A stretch of 34,008 bases of DNA from CAMDTE01 sp034679985 (GTDB taxonomy: Bacteria > Bacteroidota > Bacteroidia > Flavobacteriales > Schleiferiaceae): contig JAXITR010000019.1 of the NCBI GenBank assembly GCA_034679985.1, positions 1-34,008 of the forward strand. Direction: 5' to 3'. Made by a program: the position numbers and the translations under genes. Positions 30,900 through 34,008 of this stretch are shown here, piece by piece (the stretch's first letter is position 1; the number at the start of each line of letters is the position of its first letter). The notes below the pieces were generated by a model that made no database searches, was not told where the DNA came from, and saw nothing but the letters and a program-made list of their open reading frames with translations.

Positions 30900-32920
30900 G
30901 AGGGTGAAGTTACGGAGTTGAGGGCTTTGCGTACCAAGGATTCATCGGCAATTTGCGGCACGGTGACTTTCAACCGCGGTGTGCGCACCAGCTCGCGCCC
31001 AATGGCAATGAGCGCTTCCGGGTTGCGGGCCCAAGCGCGGCGGGCAATGCCGTTGTTGACGTCGAAAAACAACATGGTTTCCAGTTTGCGGTCTGCTTCT
31101 TCCGAGCCATCCAAAACCAGGCCAAAGCCGCCGTTGATGACCTCGCCCCAGCCCACGCCGCCGCCGTTGTGCAGGCTGACCCAGGTGGCGCCGCGGAAGG
31201 AATCCCCAATGGCGTTGTGCACGGCCATGTCCGCCGTGAAGCGCGAACCGTCGTAGATGTTGGAAGTTTCGCGGTACGGAGAGTCCGTGCCGGAGACGTC
31301 GTGGTGGTCCCGTCCCAAGATCACGGTGCCCAGTTCGCCGCGGGCAATGGCGTCGTTGAAAGCGCGCGCTAGGGCAATGCGCCCCACGCTGTCTGCGTAG
31401 AGGATGCGCGCTTGCGAGCCCACTACCAAACGGTTTTCCTCCGCCTGTTCAATCCAGCGCAGGTTGTCTTCCATTTGCAGGCGGATGTCGTCCGGGGCCG
31501 ACGCCGCCAGGGTGCGGAGTACCTCTGCGGCAATGCGGTCTGTTTTGCGCAAGTCGTCCGGATTTCCCGTGGCGCATACCCACCGAAACGGGCCAAATCC
31601 GTAGTCAAAACACATAGGGCCCAGGATGTCTTGCACGTAGCTGGGGTAGGAGAAGTCCAGGCCGTTTTCTGCCATAACGTCTGCGCCCGCCCGGCTGGAT
31701 TCCAGCAAAAAGGCGTTGCCGTAGTCAAAAAAGTACATGCCGCGGGCGTGCAGGGTGTTCACGGCGGCCACATGCCGGCGCAGGGTGGCTTGCACCTCCG
31801 TCCGGAATTTCTCCGGGTCCGACGCCATCAATTCGTTGGATTCCTCGTAGGTAAAACCCTGCGGGTAGTAGCCGCCCGCCCACGGATTGTGCAAAGAAGT
31901 TTGGTCCGACCCCAGGTCTACGTGCACGTTGCGTTCCACCAGTTTTTCCCACAGGTCCACGGTGTTGCCCACAAAGGCAATGGAGGTGTTTCCGCGCACG
32001 GACTGCGCTTCCAAGGCCAAATCCACGGCTTCGTCCGCGGTATACACCAAGCGGTCCACCCAGCCCTGGGCGTGGCGTTTCTCCGCGGCGGCCGCGTTGA
32101 TTTCTGCGGAAATGCTCACCAAACCGGCAATTTTTGCGGCCTTGGGTTGCGCGCCGCTCATGCCGCCCAAGCCGGCCGTCACAAACAACTTGCCCTCCAA
32201 GGGGCCCTTGGTGAATTTTCGGGCGGCGTTCATCACCGTGATGGTGGTGCCGTGCACAATGCCCTGCGGCCCAATGTACATGTAGCTGCCGGCCGTCATT
32301 TGTCCGTACTGCGAAACCCCCAGGGCGTTGAAACGCTCCCAATCGTCCGGTTTGGAGTAGTTGGGGATCACCATGCCGTTGGTCACCACCACGCGGGGTG
32401 CCCATGCGCCGGACGGGAAAACGCCTTGCGGGTGGCCGCTGTGCAGGTGCAGGGTTTCGTCGTCCCGCAATTGGGTGAGGTACTGCATGGTGAGGCGGTA
32501 CTGGGCCCAGTTTTGGAAGACCGCGCCGTTGCCTCCGTAGGTAATGAGTTCGTGCGGGTGCTGCGCCACGGCCGGATCCAGGTTGTTTTGGATCATCAGC
32601 ATAATGGCCGCCGCTTGGCGGCTCGCGGCGGGGTACTCGTCCACCGGACGCGCGTACAGGGCGTAGGTGGGGCGGTAGCGGTACAGGTAGATTCGGCCGT
32701 ATTCGTGCAATTCCCGCGCGCATTCCTCCGCCATCACGGCGTGGTGCGCCTCCGGGATGTAGCGCAACGCATTCCGAATGGCGAGGACTTTCTCGTCTGG
32801 GGTCAGGAGGTCCTTGCGCTTGGGCGCGTGGGACACCGTGGGGTCCCAACCGGGATGTTCGGGGAGAAAGTCCGGAATACCGGCGCGCAATTCGTCTTGA
32901 AACGTCATGTTTGGATGCAT
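30896..32920 (-). CDS. hutU: Urocanate hydratase
   Basis: A 674-residue enzyme, longer than the E. coli-type form of about 556, as in the Bacteroidota type. It converts urocanate to imidazolonepropionate in histidine breakdown, using tightly bound NAD+. The NAD/active-site blocks are TYGGNGAVFQNWAQYRL (about residues 128-144), VTAGLGGMSGAQPKAA (about 247-262), DLGSDQTSLHNPWAGGYYP near residue 335, and GFGPFRWVCATG, with the active-site cysteine at C449. SLHNGGGVGWGEVINGGFG lies near the C terminus. The ATG overlaps the DUF5522 stop (TAATG). No hutH, hutI or hutG is adjacent; the gene is instead coupled to an envelope chaperone gene. Confidence 0.95.
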   Translation of the reverse strand: MHPNMTFQDELRAGIPDFLPEHPGWDPTVSHAPKRKDLLTPDEKVLAIRNALRYIPEAHHAVMAEECARELHEYGRIYLYRYRPTYALYARPVDEYPAASRQAAAIMLMIQNNLDPAVAQHPHELITYGGNGAVFQNWAQYRLTMQYLTQLRDDETLHLHSGHPQGVFPSGAWAPRVVVTNGMVIPNYSKPDDWERFNALGVSQYGQMTAGSYMYIGPQGIVHGTTITVMNAARKFTKGPLEGKLFVTAGLGGMSGAQPKAAKIAGLVSISAEINAAAAEKRHAQGWVDRLVYTADEAVDLALEAQSVRGNTSIAFVGNTVDLWEKLVERNVHVDLGSDQTSLHNPWAGGYYPQGFTYEESNELMASDPEKFRTEVQATLRRHVAAVNTLHARGMYFFDYGNAFLLESSRAGADVMAENGLDFSYPSYVQDILGPMCFDYGFGPFRWVCATGNPDDLRKTDRIAAEVLRTLAASAPDDIRLQMEDNLRWIEQAEENRLVVGSQARILYADSVGRIALARAFNDAIARGELGTVILGRDHHDVSGTDSPYRETSNIYDGSRFTADMAVHNAIGDSFRGATWVSLHNGGGVGWGEVINGGFGLVLDGSEEADRKLETMLFFDVNNGIARRAWARNPEALIAIGRELVRTPRLKVTVPQIADESLVRKALNSVTSPS

Positions 32921-33102
32921 TAGGATCCGGCGGTGGGTTGGCCCGACGGATTGAGAACTCTGCCCGTGCCTTTGTCAAACCCATACGGACAGTGCCGGCA
33001 GCCGCTTTGGCAGCAGTGACCGCGCTTTCGGTGGTACGCCTCTGTGAAGACCAGGTAGCCTTCCGGAGTGCGGTAAAAATCTTCCGGGTCCAGGTTTTTC
33101 AT
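32920..33102 (-). CDS. DUF5522 microprotein with cysteine motif
   Basis: A 60-residue protein. The core is KRGHCCQSGCRHCPYGFDKG (about residues 24-43), a C-C-x3-C-x2-C motif followed by PY, as in DUF5522 proteins of Bacteroidota, where RGYCCGSGCRHCPY is typical. The cysteines could bind Zn or Fe, but no metal or function is known. The N terminus MKNLDPEDFYRTPEGYLVFT is also family-like. The ATG at 33102 is chosen because it gives this N terminus; an open extension upstream would overlap the glucosaminidase start. Its stop overlaps the hutU start, so the tiny gene leads the unit. GACCTTTG (33126-33119, minus strand) is the candidate promoter, 16 nt upstream. Confidence 0.85.
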   Translation of the reverse strand: MKNLDPEDFYRTPEGYLVFTEAYHRKRGHCCQSGCRHCPYGFDKGTGRVLNPSGQPTAGS

Positions 33103-33118
33103 GTTGGCAAGGGTTTTG

Positions 33119-33144
33119 CAAAGGTCGGGAAAGAATGATATTTG
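33119..33144. promoter_or_regulatory. Divergent -7-like elements of DUF5522 and the glucosaminidase gene
   Basis: On the minus strand 33126-33119 reads GACCTTTG; on the plus strand 33137-33144 reads GATATTTG. Each has one mismatch to TAnnTTTG. The plus-strand ATG (33149) follows its element by 4 nt and the minus-strand ATG (33102) by 16 nt. Both elements are weak, so this pair is tentative. Confidence 0.35.
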
Positions 33145-33148
33145 CAGC

Positions 33149-34008
33149 ATGAGGCCATCGGGATTTATTTGCTCGACGGTGCTGGTTTTCAGCGCCGGGT
33201 TGGGGACGTTGCGGGCGCAGCCTTCTGTGGCGCAACGCATTCAGTACATTGAGGAACACGCGCACTTGGCGGTGGAGGAAATGCGTTTGTACGGAATCCC
33301 CGCAAGCATCACGTTGGCCCAAGGCATTCTGGAGTCTGCGGACGGAAAAAGCAGATTGGCGCGGGAAGGCAAAAACCACTTTGGCATCAAGTGCCATCAA
33401 GGGTGGTCCGGGCCGTCCCTAATGCTGCACGACGACCGTCCGGACGAGTGTTTTCGGGTGTACGGCAGCGTGCAGGAGAGTTTCCGGGACCACAGTTTGT
33501 TTCTGAAGACGCGCAGCCGCTACGCCGAGTTGTTCTCCTTGCCGCCCGACGATTACCGCGCTTGGGCCGTTGGGTTGAAGAAAGCTGGGTACGCCACCGC
33601 TCCGGACTACGCGGAACGACTCATTCGCCTGATTGAGCAGAACGACTTGGACCAATACGACCGTCAAGCGGCCGCTTCCTCCCTGGCAAGACGCGACCGC
33701 AAAAAGGCCGCCCTGGCATCCGGAGTGATGCAAAACGGGTTGCCGGTGTACTACGCGCAGAAGGGGCAAACCTGGGATGAAATTTCCCGCGAACCGGGCC
33801 TGAGCCCGTCCTCTTTGCTAAAAAAGAACGACGCCCTGACCTACACGCCCGTTGTTGCCGGAATGCCGATTTACCTGAAGGCAAAAAAAGCCCGCGCCCC
33901 CAAGGACCTCCCGTACCACACCGCCGTTGCCGGCGACACCCCGTGGACCATTGCCCAGCGCTACGGCATCCGGGTCAACTCCTTGTACGCGCTCAACAAC
34001 TGGGAAGC
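33149..34008 (+). CDS. Glucosaminidase (GH73) with LysM domains, 3' end cut by the window
   Basis: A partial coding sequence of at least 286 residues that runs off the window end. Residues 1-23 form a signal peptide (MRPSGFICSTVLVFSAGLG, cleavage near LRAQ). Residues about 30-165 are a GH73 N-acetylglucosaminidase domain, with the predicted catalytic E62 in LAQGILESADGKSRLA, then NHFGIKC, YGSVQESFRDHSLFL and AGYATAPDYAERLIRLIE. Then a first LysM (about 198-243, PVYYAQKGQTWDEISREPG) and the start of a second (about 257 on, YHTAVAGDTPWTIAQRYGI). It cuts peptidoglycan and binds it by LysM, as FlgJ- or autolysin-type enzymes do. ATG at 33149 gives the signal peptide directly and is 4 nt after GATATTTG. 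Confidence 0.88.
   Translation, partial: MRPSGFICSTVLVFSAGLGTLRAQPSVAQRIQYIEEHAHLAVEEMRLYGIPASITLAQGILESADGKSRLAREGKNHFGIKCHQGWSGPSLMLHDDRPDECFRVYGSVQESFRDHSLFLKTRSRYAELFSLPPDDYRAWAVGLKKAGYATAPDYAERLIRLIEQNDLDQYDRQAAASSLARRDRKKAALASGVMQNGLPVYYAQKGQTWDEISREPGLSPSSLLKKNDALTYTPVVAGMPIYLKAKKARAPKDLPYHTAVAGDTPWTIAQRYGIRVNSLYALNNWE

Overview
The window looks like chromosome of a free-living member of the Bacteroidota, most likely the Flavobacteriales (Schleiferiaceae/Cryomorphaceae-like). The reasons are: repeated TAnnTTTG promoter -7 elements, few Shine-Dalgarno sequences, an exbB-exbD-tonB-folC operon, a DUF4254 gene next to a family-9 glycosyltransferase, the ~670-residue form of urocanate hydratase, and a DUF5522 microprotein. 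Most of it is GC-rich and densely coded, with many 1-8 bp gene overlaps. There is no rRNA, CRISPR array, insertion sequence or phage module. The placement is inferred from gene content and not from a phylogenetic marker.

Layout. 1-2079: tRNA-Gly(GCC) with terminator, two coupled envelope-protein genes, tRNA-Leu(TAA). 2080-3803: a lower-GC patch with a small lipoprotein, then a small membrane protein coupled to a DUF2490 protein. 3766-5320 (minus): pssA-purS-acpH joined by 4-bp overlaps. 5350-11069 (plus): lnt, then lpdA-pabB-tilS. 11075-14867 (plus): dsbD, DUF4254, glycosyltransferase family 9. 14932-21318 (plus): a YopX-like orphan, then a four-gene cluster of a ComM/YifB-like protein, an ABC exporter, an HlyD-type adaptor and a TolC-type outer-membrane protein. 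21269-22700: a divergent pair (unknown secreted protein; DUF481-like protein). 22735-25899 (minus): exbB-exbD-tonB-folC. 26070-28582 (minus): nhaD and anmK. 28644-29801 (plus): acyl-CoA dehydrogenase. 29895-33102 (minus): DUF5522-hutU-OmpH-like lipoprotein-lipoprotein. 33149 to the end (plus): start of a glucosaminidase/LysM cell-wall hydrolase, cut by the window.

The most unusual region is 15434-21318. The ComM-like protein keeps its Lon-like N-terminal domain, its cysteine cluster and its C-terminal domain but has lost Walker A, Walker B and sensor 1. The ABC exporter directly downstream keeps its membrane domain and H-loop but has lost Walker A, Q-loop, signature and Walker B. Both frames are open to full family length, so two adjacent P-loop NTPases look catalytically dead yet maintained, beside an intact adaptor and outer-membrane channel. 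I infer a tripartite envelope complex that is either not driven by its own ATPase or depends on a partner encoded elsewhere.

The second theme is transcription. Many start codons lie 3-6 nt after a TAnnTTTG-like element, which predicts leaderless or near-leaderless mRNAs. Four divergent gene pairs carry back-to-back -7 elements only 2-13 bp apart. Two perfect GC-rich inverted repeats (16 bp and 12 bp arms) also lie inside the coding sequences of folC and pabB.
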